A DNA stretch of 64,000 bases, taken from Amylibacter marinus. Lineage in GTDB: Bacteria; Pseudomonadota; Alphaproteobacteria; Rhodobacterales; Rhodobacteraceae. Position numbers and translations under genes: made by a program. Below are positions 9,243 to 19,654 of this stretch, piece by piece (the stretch's first letter is position 1; the number at the start of each line of letters is the position of its first letter). The notes beneath the pieces were generated by a model. It worked only from the letters and a program-made list of their open reading frames with translations. It was not told the DNA's origin and did no database searches. The stretch covers positions 62,001 through 126,000 of the forward strand of contig NZ_BSNN01000008.1 in assembly GCF_030160015.1 (NCBI RefSeq), in the 5' to 3' direction.

Positions 9243-10076
9243 CTAGCTGTGCTTTCGTCCATAGAGAGAAAATATAATACCACCAATCACCACCGTACTG
9301 GCGATCAATACACGTGCCTCAATAGGTTCAAATAACAGCAGTGCGCCAGCCACTATTGCAATGATCGGCACCGACAGCTGAAAGATCGCGGCCCGCGTTG
9401 TACTTATTTTGGGCAAAACCGTATACCACACCAAATATCCCAGACCTGATGTTCCTGCACCAGATAAAGCCGCCAACAAAGCACCCCTTGCGCTAAGTGT
9501 TTCGGATGGCGCAACGAGCCATATACCCAAAACCACCGGCAGGATCATTGCAAAGCTCAGCGTTGTTGCCTGTAGCGGTTCGCGCGCGCCCTGCCCTGCG
9601 ATAGAAAACAAGGCCCAGCCGATGCCAGCAGCGATCATTACAACAATCGCGCGCCCGCCACCGACTTGTAAATCAGGATACAACAGATAGACCAAACCAA
9701 CGAAAGCAACCATCGCCCCAAGGTATTCAAAGACATGTGGGCGTTGCCCGCGTAGGATCGCCCCGATAAACATCGATATTTGCACAGATCCGAACAGCAA
9801 CAACGCACCAAAGCCAGCATTCAGTGCCACATAGGCCAGTGAGAAGGCCACCATGTAGATCAATAGACCAACCGGCCCCATCACGCCGATATCGCGCTTG
9901 GGTAGTCTGCGATGTTTGGCCAGAAATACCAACAACAGCATCCCTGCCCCAGACAGCACGCGAATAGCGGCGAATCCAATTGGCCCGATAGCACCAGAAG
10001 ACAGCGCATACCGATTTAACAGGGAGTTGCCAGCAAAAGCCGCAAGGGCTGTGAGAATAAGGATGTAAAGACGCAT
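9243..10076 (-). CDS. EamA/DMT-family transporter
   Basis: 277 residues forming about ten hydrophobic helices in two EamA repeats, beginning MRLYILILTALAAFAGNSLLNRYAL and ending in the second-repeat phrase FQLSVPIIAIVAGALLLFEP. Drug/metabolite transporter family members export amino acids, nucleosides or other metabolites across the inner membrane; the substrate cannot be read from sequence. The EPxxAR signature near the end is typical. It lies 43 bp upstream of the secreted hydrolase and downstream of the groEL terminator. Confidence 0.87.
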   Translation of the reverse strand: MRLYILILTALAAFAGNSLLNRYALSSGAIGPIGFAAIRVLSGAGMLLLVFLAKHRRLPKRDIGVMGPVGLLIYMVAFSLAYVALNAGFGALLLFGSVQISMFIGAILRGQRPHVFEYLGAMVAFVGLVYLLYPDLQVGGGRAIVVMIAAGIGWALFSIAGQGAREPLQATTLSFAMILPVVLGIWLVAPSETLSARGALLAALSGAGTSGLGYLVWYTVLPKISTTRAAIFQLSVPIIAIVAGALLLFEPIEARVLIASTVVIGGIIFSLYGRKHS

Positions 10077-10156
10077 ATGCTGTGTCTTGCAGGTGCTGAG
10101 CGCACTGTCAAATCCGGATCAGTCATTGGCAGGCATATCACGCAGACGTTAGAATT

Positions 10157-10184
10157 GAAAAAGGCCGCCCCTAGGGCGACCTTT
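10157..10184 (-). terminator. Rho-independent terminator after groEL
   Basis: On the minus strand a 10-bp stem (AAGGTCGCCC / GGGCGGCCTT, one wobble pair) with a 3-nt loop runs into a T run, about 75 bp past the groEL stop. Confidence 0.75.
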
Positions 10185-10256
10185 CAGTATTTAGCAAATC
10201 GGCAATGCCGCATGCGTATAAATCGTATCAATGGCCAAGGCCATAGAAACCGATTA

Positions 10257-11921
<1,665 letters not shown>

Positions 11922-11938
11922 CTAAACTCGTGGGTTAA

Positions 11939-12223
11939 TTAAAGCAGACCTAGAATGTCTGATTCTTTCATGATCAACAGCTCTTCGCCGTCAAGTGTCA
12001 CTTCTGTGCCGGACCATTTTCCAAACAGAACTTTGTCGCCAGCTTTTACAGACATTGGGATCAATTCTCCGCTGTCTTTGCGAGCGCCTTCGCCTGCAGA
12101 AATGATTTCGCCTTCGGCTGGTTTCTCTTTTGCTGATTCTGGAATGATCAGGCCGCCTGCGGTTTTCTCTTCGCCTTCTATGCGACGAACCAGTACACGG
12201 TCGTGTAGAGGTGTAAATGCCAT
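11939..12223 (-). CDS. groES: 10-kDa co-chaperonin GroES
   Basis: 94 residues, usual length, starting [20 protein letters not shown] and carrying the mobile-loop region [16 protein letters not shown] and the [14 protein letters not shown] roof segment. It caps the GroEL ring. GGAG precedes the ATG. First gene of the groESL operon. Confidence 0.98.
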   Translation of the reverse strand: MAFTPLHDRVLVRRIEGEEKTAGGLIIPESAKEKPAEGEIISAGEGARKDSGELIPMSVKAGDKVLFGKWSGTEVTLDGEELLIMKESDILGLL

Positions 12224-12265
12224 TGGATTGCTCCGTGTAAGTTATAACTGGAGGAAAGGGAATTA

Positions 12266-12292
12266 TTAGCACTCTCCTCCATTGAGTGCCAA
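12266..12292 (-). promoter_or_regulatory. CIRCE operator (HrcA-binding) of groESL
   Basis: The inverted repeat TTAGCACTC-N9-GAGTGCCAA matches the CIRCE consensus (TTAGCACTC-N9-GAGTGCTAA) at 17 of 18 arm positions with the exact 9-base spacer. It sits between the predicted -10 box and the groES start, where bound HrcA would block transcription. Confidence 0.92.
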
Positions 12293-12299
12293 CGCAGAA

Positions 12300-12328
12300 T
12301 TTGTAGGCACTGTATTTATCCCTGTCAA
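12300..12328 (-). promoter_or_regulatory. Sigma-70-type promoter of groESL
   Basis: On the minus strand a perfect TTGACA (12323-12328) lies 17 bases before TACAAA (12300-12305). The predicted start point falls at the edge of the CIRCE element. Confidence 0.75.
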
Positions 12329-12358
12329 GCGCTAAACCCTATGCTTTTGGGCCCAAAA

Positions 12359-13234
12359 TCAGCGCCCGCGTTTCAGGATGAACAGCCCAGATAGAACAAC
12401 GATAATGCTGCCAATAATCATGGTCGTATCCAGCGTTTCATCAAAGAATAAAACCCCGCAACCCAACCCAAAGACTAGCCGTGTATAGCGAAACGGCGTG
12501 ACAGCCCCTACATCCCCCGTGCGCATGGCATTCATCAGAAACGTATAGGCCAACACGCCAAACAGCACCGATACAAGTAATGCGCGCACCCACCCCCAAC
12601 TTAATACTGGCATCGGTTGCCCTTGCCACAGGGCAAACCCTGCCCCAACCACCGCCATGGTCAAAAACCCATACAAGCCCAACAGCGTGGTGTGAATGGT
12701 GCGCGGCGCGGCGCGGCTGGCCAAATCTCGCCCCGCAAAACCAATCATCCCCATCACCGCAAAGAGCGAGTAAATGGTAAAACTATCCGAGCTAGGCTGA
12801 ATAATCACCATCACCCCAATAAACCCCAAGAAAATCGCCATCCAACGGCGCGGGCCGATATGCTCGCCAAAGAATAGGGCCGCCCCAGCGACCACCACAA
12901 CCGGTGTTGCCTGTAGAATCGCAGTGGCCGATGACAAAGGCGCCAGTGCCAAAGCCAGCGTGTAGAACAAACGCCCCGTAGACTCAAACAGCATTCTGGT
13001 GCGCATCGGCGGCGAAAGCACCTCTGGGATATATAACCGGCGGCCCTGCGCGCGCGCGCAACATGCGAATATTATTGCCCCACAAACCCCAAACAGAGCC
13101 ATCGCATATCCAATAGAAATGCCCTGCATCGCACGCTTTAAGAATACATCCTCTAATGCAAAACAGGCCATAGCGGCAATCATCCATGCGGCACCGATCA
13201 GGTTGCTATTGGCGAGTTTGGGGGGCGTATTCAT
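12359..13234 (-). CDS. EamA/DMT-family transporter
   Basis: 291 residues with about ten transmembrane helices and two EamA repeats; the N-terminal AAWMIAAMACFALEDVFLKRAM and the later PFRYTRLVFGLGCGVLFFDETLD are family phrases (the latter the usual F/Y-R-Y-T segment of repeat two). It is an inner-membrane metabolite exporter of unknown substrate. It is a distinct paralogue of the genes at 9243 and 47510. Upstream, 124 bp separate it from the divergent HAD phosphatase; downstream it abuts the groESL promoter. Confidence 0.87.
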   Translation of the reverse strand: MNTPPKLANSNLIGAAWMIAAMACFALEDVFLKRAMQGISIGYAMALFGVCGAIIFACCARAQGRRLYIPEVLSPPMRTRMLFESTGRLFYTLALALAPLSSATAILQATPVVVVAGAALFFGEHIGPRRWMAIFLGFIGVMVIIQPSSDSFTIYSLFAVMGMIGFAGRDLASRAAPRTIHTTLLGLYGFLTMAVVGAGFALWQGQPMPVLSWGWVRALLVSVLFGVLAYTFLMNAMRTGDVGAVTPFRYTRLVFGLGCGVLFFDETLDTTMIIGSIIVVLSGLFILKRGR

Positions 13235-13358
13235 AATTAAACACAGGTCTCATAAGTATCTTTGCCGTTTAGATATGGTGGCGGCGGAAATAACAAGAGG
13301 TCTGTGGCGCCCAAGGTTTCATATTTCCATTTATTCGATAACCTGCTAGGCCCAATTT

Positions 13359-14243
13359 ATGACAACTATTATTAAGAACCTTGCCGAAGTTTCCGCCACC
13401 TATGACGCCGTATTCTGCGACCTGTGGGGATGTTTACACAATGGGGTTACGCCCTTCCAAGCCGCAGTTGATGCCCTGTATGAATACCAAAAGACCGGCG
13501 GCATTGTACACCTGCTGACCAATTCGCCCCGCCCCGCATCGGCTGTGTACCCACAGCTGGATCAAATCGGCGTACCGCGCGATTTGTACCACGGGATCAC
13601 CGCCAGTGGTGATGCATCACGTGCGGCCCTTGCATCTGGCGCCTTTGGACAGCGTGTCTATCACATTGGCCCTGATCGCGACGAGGCGTTTTTCCAGGGG
13701 GTCGATACCGAAGATTTCTATCAAGGGTTGGATGTGGAGCGCGTTCCCCTTGATCTGGCCGAGGGCGTGGTGTGCACTGGATTGTTCGATGACAATACCG
13801 AAACGCCCGAGGACTACCGCGAGGTGTTGCTGAATATAAAAAACCGCGGGCTGAAAATGCTCTGTGCCAATCCAGATATCATGGTGGACCGCGGCGATCA
13901 GCGGATATATTGCGCTGGTGCAATTGCCGCGACCTACAACCAGATGGGTGGCGAAGCGCATAATTTTGGCAAGCCACATGCACCAATCTATGATCTGGCG
14001 CGCAACAGAGTAACGGCACAGGCTGGTCGCGTGATAGATGATGCAAAAATCCTATGCATTGGGGATGGCATAAATACCGATATTCGCGGTGCGCTAGGGG
14101 AAAACATGGATTGCCTCTTTATCACGGGTGGGCTTGCGGCCCAAGAAACCGGAACAGAGACCCAACCCAACGAGCAAAAACTTCAAGCCTTCTTAGATGC
14201 GGCACAGATGAACCCAACATATTCCATTGGATTCCTAAGATAA
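13359..14243 (+). CDS. HAD superfamily class IIA phosphatase (TIGR01459-like)
   Basis: 294 residues. The motif FCDLWGCLHNG carries the nucleophile Asp21 in the class IIA (NagD-like) variant of HAD motif I, LLTNSPRP is motif II, and CIGDGINTDIRGA near the end is motif IV. It belongs to an alphaproteobacterial NagD-like group; the physiological phosphoester is unknown. It lies 10 bp upstream of ribF; a role in removing phosphate from flavin-pathway intermediates is possible but not shown by the sequence. Confidence 0.85.
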   Translation: MTTIIKNLAEVSATYDAVFCDLWGCLHNGVTPFQAAVDALYEYQKTGGIVHLLTNSPRPASAVYPQLDQIGVPRDLYHGITASGDASRAALASGAFGQRVYHIGPDRDEAFFQGVDTEDFYQGLDVERVPLDLAEGVVCTGLFDDNTETPEDYREVLLNIKNRGLKMLCANPDIMVDRGDQRIYCAGAIAATYNQMGGEAHNFGKPHAPIYDLARNRVTAQAGRVIDDAKILCIGDGINTDIRGALGENMDCLFITGGLAAQETGTETQPNEQKLQAFLDAAQMNPTYSIGFLR

Positions 14244-14253
14244 GAGACCAGCC

Positions 14254-15201
14254 ATGCGGATCATAAGAGATTATCAATTCATCGCCCCCGAAGATCGCGG
14301 CGCGGCTGTTGCCATCGGAAATTTTGATGGGGTGCATCTCGGGCATCAGGCCGTATTTGATCTGGTGCGCAAGGTGGCGGGGGATGCCCCCTTGGGGATT
14401 CTAACCTTCGAGCCCCACCCCCGCGAGTATTTCGCACCCGATGCCCCTGCTTTTCGATTGATGAGCGCTAATGCCAAGGCTCATCGCCTAGAGAAGCTGG
14501 GTATTCAACATCTGTATCAGCTGAACTTCAATGCCGCGCTTTCTGCCCTTACAGCCGAGGAGTTTGCACGTGATGTGATCGCAGATGCACTTGGCCTGTG
14601 CCATGTGGTGGTGGGGTCTGATTTCAAATTCGGTAAGAACCGTGAAGGCAGCGCCGAAGATTTGATACGTTTTGGCGCGAAATACGGGTTTCAGGTGACG
14701 ACATCAGATTTGCTTTGTGAAAATGGCGAGGTTTTTTCATCCACTGCTATCCGTCGCGCATTAAGCGAGGGTCGCCCGGAGGATGCTGCGCGCATGCTGG
14801 GCCATTGGCACCGTATCGAGGGGCGCGTTATTCATGGCGATCAACGCGGTCGCGAGCTTGGTTTTCCTACCGCCAACCTGTCAATTGATGGGCTACATCC
14901 GCCCAAATACGGGGTCTATGCAGTGACAGTCGATATCCTAGATGGTCCATCCAAGGGGCGCTATTTTGGGGCGGCCTCAATCGGCGAACGCCCGACCTTT
15001 GGTGTATACAAACCCAACCTAGAGGTATTTTTATTTGATTTTTCGGCCGATATTTACGGTGCCAGTATCTCCGTGGCCTTGGTCGATTATCAGCGCCCAG
15101 AGCTGAAATTCGATGATCTGGGTGCCTTGGTGGAAACCATGAATGCCGATTGTGAACAGGCGCGAGAGACCTTGGATAATATGTATACAACCGCGCTATA
15201 G
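14254..15201 (+). CDS. ribF: Bifunctional riboflavin kinase / FAD synthetase
   Basis: 315 residues. The N-terminal adenylyltransferase half has GNFDGVHLGH (22-31); the C-terminal flavokinase half has the GFPTANL motif near 208-214 and YGVYAV. The enzyme turns riboflavin into FMN and then FAD in the cytoplasm. It is 10 bp after the HAD phosphatase gene. Its stop overlaps that of the convergent DUF2161 gene in the palindrome CTATAG. Confidence 0.95.
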   Translation: MRIIRDYQFIAPEDRGAAVAIGNFDGVHLGHQAVFDLVRKVAGDAPLGILTFEPHPREYFAPDAPAFRLMSANAKAHRLEKLGIQHLYQLNFNAALSALTAEEFARDVIADALGLCHVVVGSDFKFGKNREGSAEDLIRFGAKYGFQVTTSDLLCENGEVFSSTAIRRALSEGRPEDAARMLGHWHRIEGRVIHGDQRGRELGFPTANLSIDGLHPPKYGVYAVTVDILDGPSKGRYFGAASIGERPTFGVYKPNLEVFLFDFSADIYGASISVALVDYQRPELKFDDLGALVETMNADCEQARETLDNMYTTAL

Positions 15202-15864
15202 TCTCTCGATCTGTGCTGCGTAATCCTTCGCGGCCTGTGCGCCGACTGTGCTCAAATCATAGAGCCCACGCTCTACACGATAAAACCAACCATAATAATC
15301 ACGCGACAGCATTGTGGGGGCCTTGGTAATCCCCTGCGCCACAAAATCCTTGGGACGGGCTGGGCCATTTTTTGACATGTGTTTGACGATGCGCAGAACA
15401 TCCTGACGATAGGCGGTCATCACGCTGCGCCTTGTCTGGCCACCGGTATTTGGATCGCCAACTCTCTTGTCAAATTCGCCCAGCAATGCCGCCCGGCGTC
15501 TCTTGTTTTTGCGCGGTTGATAGGGCGCGGGATCACAATGAACGATGACTGACCCATCAGAAACGCGCACTGATAGGATACCTACACCTAGGCGCCGGCA
15601 CAATTTGCACGCGCCTTTTATCTGGGTTTGAAACCTTTTACCCTTACCGCGCGGGATGGCGATGTACACAGTATCACTTAGGCTTTGTCGATCTACGGCC
15701 TGTATTAGCAAATCCACTGATAAACTTGTTTTTAGCTCGACTATCAACGGCGGTAAATCTGCTTGTACTGCTACAACATCACATTCCAAAATTTCGGATT
15801 TCACATCAAAGCCCCGCGCCTGTAGGAAAGCCTTGATCGGAGGATATAATTCTGTTTCAAGCAA
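15196..15864 (-). CDS. DUF2161 family putative PD-(D/E)XK phosphodiesterase
   Basis: About 222 residues when started at the TTG at 15864. The family core begins at ETELYPPIKAFLQARGFDVK and includes ECDVVAVQADLPPLIVELK, where Asp and the E-x-K look like the PD-(D/E)XK nuclease metal site. No in-frame ATG exists near the conserved N-terminus; a reading from an ATG at 16053 would run about 146 bp into the divergent YcgN gene with a low-complexity Ser-rich leader and is judged a shadow. The start is therefore the weak point. Function is unknown; family annotation as a phosphodiesterase is by fold only. Confidence 0.75.
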   Translation of the reverse strand: MLETELYPPIKAFLQARGFDVKSEILECDVVAVQADLPPLIVELKTSLSVDLLIQAVDRQSLSDTVYIAIPRGKGKRFQTQIKGACKLCRRLGVGILSVRVSDGSVIVHCDPAPYQPRKNKRRRAALLGEFDKRVGDPNTGGQTRRSVMTAYRQDVLRIVKHMSKNGPARPKDFVAQGITKAPTMLSRDYYGWFYRVERGLYDLSTVGAQAAKDYAAQIERL

Positions 15865-15907
15865 ATCTGGGGTTTTCTTTTTCTGTTCTGCGTGTTCAGT
15901 AGACCTG

Positions 15908-16369
15908 ATGACGGATAAAAACACAACGCTACGTGCCAAATTTTGGGAAAAATATGACCTCGCCGATCTAACCCGCCCCGAGTGGGAAGCGCTATGTGAT
16001 GGCTGTGGAAAATGTTGCCTACTTAAGCTGGAAGATGAAGACACTGGCGACATAGCCTACACCAGTGTCGCCTGTCGTCTGTTTGATGACAGCACCTGTC
16101 ACTGCAAAAATTACGCCCTGCGTAAACAACTGGTGGCGGGCTGTGTCGTTCTTACCCCTGAGAATATTTCACGCATTGCATATTGGATGCCAGAAACTTG
16201 TGCCTATCGGTTGCGCTATGATGATGCGCCATTGCCTACATGGCATCCGCTGATTTCTGGTGACAAAAACACGCCTCACACATCTGGCAATTCGGCCAAA
16301 GACCGTACAATTCCTGAATTCGAGGTCGCAGAAGACGACCTCGAAGACCATATCATTGGAGATTTTTAG
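15908..16369 (+). CDS. YcgN/UPF0260 cysteine-cluster protein
   Basis: 153 residues from the ATG at 15908 (MTDKNTTLRAKFWEKYDLAD). A run of cysteines in CDGCGKCC and the following SVACRLFDDSTCHC segment defines the UPF0260/YcgN family, predicted to bind metal or an iron-sulfur cluster; no function is proven. Sequence upstream in the same frame belongs to the opposite strand's DUF2161 gene. The stop is followed with no gap by the threonine aldolase ATG (TAGATG). Confidence 0.87.
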   Translation: MTDKNTTLRAKFWEKYDLADLTRPEWEALCDGCGKCCLLKLEDEDTGDIAYTSVACRLFDDSTCHCKNYALRKQLVAGCVVLTPENISRIAYWMPETCAYRLRYDDAPLPTWHPLISGDKNTPHTSGNSAKDRTIPEFEVAEDDLEDHIIGDF

Positions 16370-17422
16370 ATGTTTTTTGCCTCAGACAACGGTGCCCCAG
16401 TTCACCCCAGCGTCTTGAACGCCCTATCCGAAGCCAATACGGGATATGCAGGCGGGTATGGCGCTGATGCGCTGTCACTTGAGGTAGAAGAGCGCATTCG
16501 CACCCTGTTCGAGGCACCTGAGGCACAGGTGTTTCTGTTGCCCACAGGCACGGCGGCAAATGCGCTGGCTCTGGCCACTATATGCCAACCTTGGCAGACG
16601 ATATATTGCCATCGCAACGCCCATATCGAAGAGGACGAAGCCGGCGCGCCCGAGTTTTACACCAATGGTGCCAAAATCACTTTGGTAGAGGGAGAACATG
16701 GCCTGATCGATCCGGCTCTGTTATCCGCTGTGATTACCAACGCCGCCGCCTCTGGCGTGCATAACGTACAACGCGGATGTCTTTCGATAACCACCGCAAC
16801 AGAATGCGGCACTGTGTATTCCCTTGACCAGTTAAAAACGCTGACATCGATCGCGGCCAAGTTTGATATGCCCTGCCATTTGGACGGGGCGCGTTTTGCC
16901 AATGCGCTGATAAAGCTAGGCTGTAGTCCCGCAGAAATGACGTGGAAGGCTGGGATTGATATCCTGTCTTTTGGCGGTACAAAAAACGGCCTGATGGGGG
17001 TGGAAGCCGTAGTGATTTTTGATCCCAAAACCACATGGGAATTCGAACTACGCCGTAAGCGCGGCGGGCACTTGTTTTCCAAACACCGCTATCTGGCGGC
17101 ACAATTCAAGGCATACCTAGACAATGACCTTTGGCTGACGCTTGCACGCCAAGCAAATGCCAGCGCGCAGACCTTGTTATCAGAACTTGCGAGCGTTGAT
17201 AACTTTTCCTGCCTGCATCCGGTGGACGCCAATCTACTATTCGTGGAATTTCCACGCGCGCTGCACCGCAACCTTGCCAAAGCCAAGGCGCAATATTATT
17301 TCTGGCCCTTCAACCAAACATTGGAAGGGCCAGATCACGAAATGATCTCTGCGCGGCTGGTTTGTAGCTGGTCAACGACGCAGGATGATATCCGCAAATT
17401 TATTGGTGCAATACACGCTTAA
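16370..17422 (+). CDS. Low-specificity threonine aldolase / beta-eliminating lyase family
   Basis: 350 residues, PLP-dependent fold type I. MFFASDNGAPVHPSVLNAL is the family N-terminus, HLDGARFANA carries the PLP-contacting Asp and Arg, and Lys205 in SFGGTKNG is the Schiff-base lysine. Such enzymes cleave threonine or allo-threonine to glycine and acetaldehyde, with broad beta-hydroxy amino acid specificity. It is directly joined to the YcgN gene and ends 2 bp from the stop of the convergent isomerase gene. Confidence 0.9.
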   Translation: MFFASDNGAPVHPSVLNALSEANTGYAGGYGADALSLEVEERIRTLFEAPEAQVFLLPTGTAANALALATICQPWQTIYCHRNAHIEEDEAGAPEFYTNGAKITLVEGEHGLIDPALLSAVITNAAASGVHNVQRGCLSITTATECGTVYSLDQLKTLTSIAAKFDMPCHLDGARFANALIKLGCSPAEMTWKAGIDILSFGGTKNGLMGVEAVVIFDPKTTWEFELRRKRGGHLFSKHRYLAAQFKAYLDNDLWLTLARQANASAQTLLSELASVDNFSCLHPVDANLLFVEFPRALHRNLAKAKAQYYFWPFNQTLEGPDHEMISARLVCSWSTTQDDIRKFIGAIHA

Positions 17423-17424
17423 AG

Positions 17425-18018
17425 TCACAACTCCGCAAGATAGTCATCTAGGTAGCCGAGCCGGTCTTGGCCCCAAAACACCTGCCCGTTGATCACATAG
17501 CTGGGGGCCCCAAATACGTTGTTCTTGACCGCATCTTCGGTATTTTGGGTAAACTCTTGGGCACTGGTCAACATATCGCTGTCTGCCAGAGCGGGATCAA
17601 ACCCGTTGGCGCTTAGAGCCTCGCGGATTACATCGTCTTGCGAGATGTCTTTGTCTTCTACCCAGCAAGCCCGCAGGAAAGACTGGCAAAGCCCACCCAG
17701 ATCTCCCCCACCTGCCCTCTGTGCCGCAATCACGGCATAGCAGCTGGGCACCGCATTTGTGGGCCAAAAGGCTGGCGTCTCGGAAATGGGCATATTGGTA
17801 GCTTTGGCCACGCGCGCCAATTCCTGGGCGCGGTAGGATTTGCGCGAGATATGGCGCTGAGCCGGTGGTGTGCCACCAGTTTGGGCGAACACTTCCATCA
17901 AGGCCATGGGTTTATAGGTGATTGTTGCGCCGTGTTTTTGCGCGATTTCTTCCAGCCTATTCCCTGCTAAATATGCAAAGGGTGAGAGCGGGAAAAAATA
18001 GTAATCAATATGTGCCAT
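17425..18018 (-). CDS. 2-hydroxychromene-2-carboxylate isomerase family (DsbA-like)
   Basis: 197 residues with a thioredoxin/DsbA-like fold. The N-terminal [11 protein letters not shown] has Ser where thiol oxidoreductases have CxxC, which is the mark of the glutathione-dependent HCCA isomerase (kappa-class GST) group; [18 protein letters not shown] is the conserved C-terminal loop. Named for the naphthalene pathway enzyme NahD, but most chromosomal copies have no aromatic pathway around them, as here, so the substrate is open. Confidence 0.85.
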   Translation of the reverse strand: MAHIDYYFFPLSPFAYLAGNRLEEIAQKHGATITYKPMALMEVFAQTGGTPPAQRHISRKSYRAQELARVAKATNMPISETPAFWPTNAVPSCYAVIAAQRAGGGDLGGLCQSFLRACWVEDKDISQDDVIREALSANGFDPALADSDMLTSAQEFTQNTEDAVKNNVFGAPSYVINGQVFWGQDRLGYLDDYLAEL

Positions 18019-18151
18019 TGGGTTTCCTTTATTGCTTCAGAACGACGCTATCAGGGTCGATCACACTAGGCAAAAGCCAATTGGAATGCTAAGGGGTGCG
18101 CAGGGGAGAATCCCGTCACAACTCTGTTACATCAGGCATCTGGAGCCCAGA

Positions 18152-19159
18152 ATGAACACTTTGATCGAGCCCAAAATTATCACCGGAAATTCTAACCCGC
18201 CATTGGCCAAAGCGATCTCTTCGCGCATGTCAATGTTGCGTGGCAAGCCCGTTTCGTTGATTGATGCACGGGTAGAGCGCTTTAACGATGGCGAGATATT
18301 CGTCGAGGTTTACGAAAACGTACGCGGGGAGGATATGTTTATTTTACAATCCACCTCGAACCCCGCAAATGACAACCTGATGGAGCTGTTAATTATGGCC
18401 GATGCGCTGCGCCGCAGCTCTGCCGATCGTATTACCGCCGTGATCCCCTATTTTGGTTATGCACGCCAAGATCGCCGTACCAAGGCCCGCACACCGATTT
18501 CTGCGAAATTGGTAGCCAACCTGCTAACCCAAGCCGGTGTCGAACGAATTTTGACAGTTGATCTACACGCCGCACAAATTCAAGGTTTCTTTGATATCCC
18601 TGTGGATAACTTGTATGCCGCGCCTGTTTTTGCGCTGGATGTTATGCATCATTTCAAAGACATGAGCGATGTCACCGTGATCTCGCCAGATGTGGGCGGG
18701 GTTGCCCGAGCGCGTGAGCTGGCCAAACGTATTGGCGCAGACCTGGCGATTGTGGACAAGCGCCGCAACAACCCCGGTGAGATAGCCGAGATGACCGTTA
18801 TTGGGGATGTAACGGATCGACGTTGTATTATCGTAGACGATATCTGCGATACGGCGGGAACCCTGTGCAAGGCGGCGGAAACCTTGATAGAGCAAGGCGC
18901 TAAAGAAGTGCACTCTTATATCACTCATGGTGTTTTATCGGGCCCTGCGATTGAGCGGATAGAGAAATCAGTTATGAAGCAATTGGTGATTACGGATTCT
19001 ATTCAAATCAGCCCAGAAGCGGCGGCATGTTCAAAAATCAGAACCGTGCCCTTGGCGCCTATGCTGGCGCAAGCAACCTTGAACATTGCCAATGGCACCT
19101 CTGTATCATCCTTGTTTGATGAGGACACTTTGGGCCCATTGTACCAAGGCACCTATTAA
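18152..19159 (+). CDS. prs: Ribose-phosphate pyrophosphokinase (PRPP synthase)
   Basis: 335 residues from the ATG at 18152, which has GGAG 7 bp upstream; an in-frame start at 18032 adds a non-conserved leader. Key segments are [30 protein letters not shown], the flexible-loop RRNNPGE and the PRPP site [11 protein letters not shown]. It makes PRPP from ribose 5-phosphate and ATP for purine, pyrimidine, His and Trp synthesis. A strong hairpin without a T run follows at 19168-19193. Confidence 0.97.
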   Translation: MNTLIEPKIITGNSNPPLAKAISSRMSMLRGKPVSLIDARVERFNDGEIFVEVYENVRGEDMFILQSTSNPANDNLMELLIMADALRRSSADRITAVIPYFGYARQDRRTKARTPISAKLVANLLTQAGVERILTVDLHAAQIQGFFDIPVDNLYAAPVFALDVMHHFKDMSDVTVISPDVGGVARARELAKRIGADLAIVDKRRNNPGEIAEMTVIGDVTDRRCIIVDDICDTAGTLCKAAETLIEQGAKEVHSYITHGVLSGPAIERIEKSVMKQLVITDSIQISPEAAACSKIRTVPLAPMLAQATLNIANGTSVSSLFDEDTLGPLYQGTY

Positions 19160-19167
19160 CGCGTTGA

Positions 19168-19193
19168 TGCCCCATGCCATGTGATATGGGGCA
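19168..19193. other. Hairpin between convergent prs and lectin genes
   Basis: Perfect 8-bp arms TGCCCCAT / ATGGGGCA enclose a 10-nt loop in the 49-bp gap between the two stop codons. It could act as a terminator or 3'-end stabiliser for both genes, but no T run follows on either strand. Confidence 0.5.
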
Positions 19194-19208
19194 CGACCCG
19201 CACAGGTA

Positions 19209-19562
19209 TCAATCGATATCAACCCAATCGTCATCGTTGAACGTAGGGCCAATGGCCAACCAGTGCATAGAGGCACGGGCGATTTTAGTGTCGCCCCATG
19301 TTTTAAAGATAGCAGTGAACCCCTGTTCGCTGACTTCTTCTACCAAGAGATCGAAGCGCTGATTTGAGTTTTGCGCCATATCCATCATTTTCAACGAAAC
19401 ATGAACGCTTGGCTCTTCTCTAAAAGCTGTTGGGAAATCCACCCTAACACGACGCGCGCGTTGGCCCTTGCCGGTCCACATTGATCCGCCAGAATCAAAA
19501 TCAGAGAAAATCAAGACATCGCCTTGATCCACCCCGATCACACTTGAAAATATCTTTTTCAT
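19209..19562 (-). CDS. H-type lectin domain protein
   Basis: 117 residues, essentially a single H-type lectin domain: VRVDFPTAFREEPSVHVSLK, then NSNQRFDLLVEEVSEQGFTAIFKTWGDTKIA and a closing MHWLAIGP. This six-stranded sandwich occurs in snail agglutinin, discoidins and many small bacterial proteins; a carbohydrate ligand is only inferred. There is no signal peptide, so a cytoplasmic location is most likely. It lies downstream of atpC beyond a terminator and so is probably a separate transcript. Confidence 0.75.
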   Translation of the reverse strand: MKKIFSSVIGVDQGDVLIFSDFDSGGSMWTGKGQRARRVRVDFPTAFREEPSVHVSLKMMDMAQNSNQRFDLLVEEVSEQGFTAIFKTWGDTKIARASMHWLAIGPTFNDDDWVDID

Positions 19563-19601
19563 TCAAACCCTCTGTCCAGATAAAATCAGAATTTTAGACA
19601 G

Positions 19602-19629
19602 AAAAAAAGCCCCAATTCATGGAGCTTTT
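19602..19629 (-). terminator. Rho-independent terminator of the atp operon
   Basis: On the minus strand AAAGCTCC, a 7-nt loop and GGGGCTTT (one wobble pair) lead into a run of seven T, about 25 bp after the atpC stop. Confidence 0.8.
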
Positions 19630-19654
19630 CTAAATCACGATTATTTCGAAGGTG

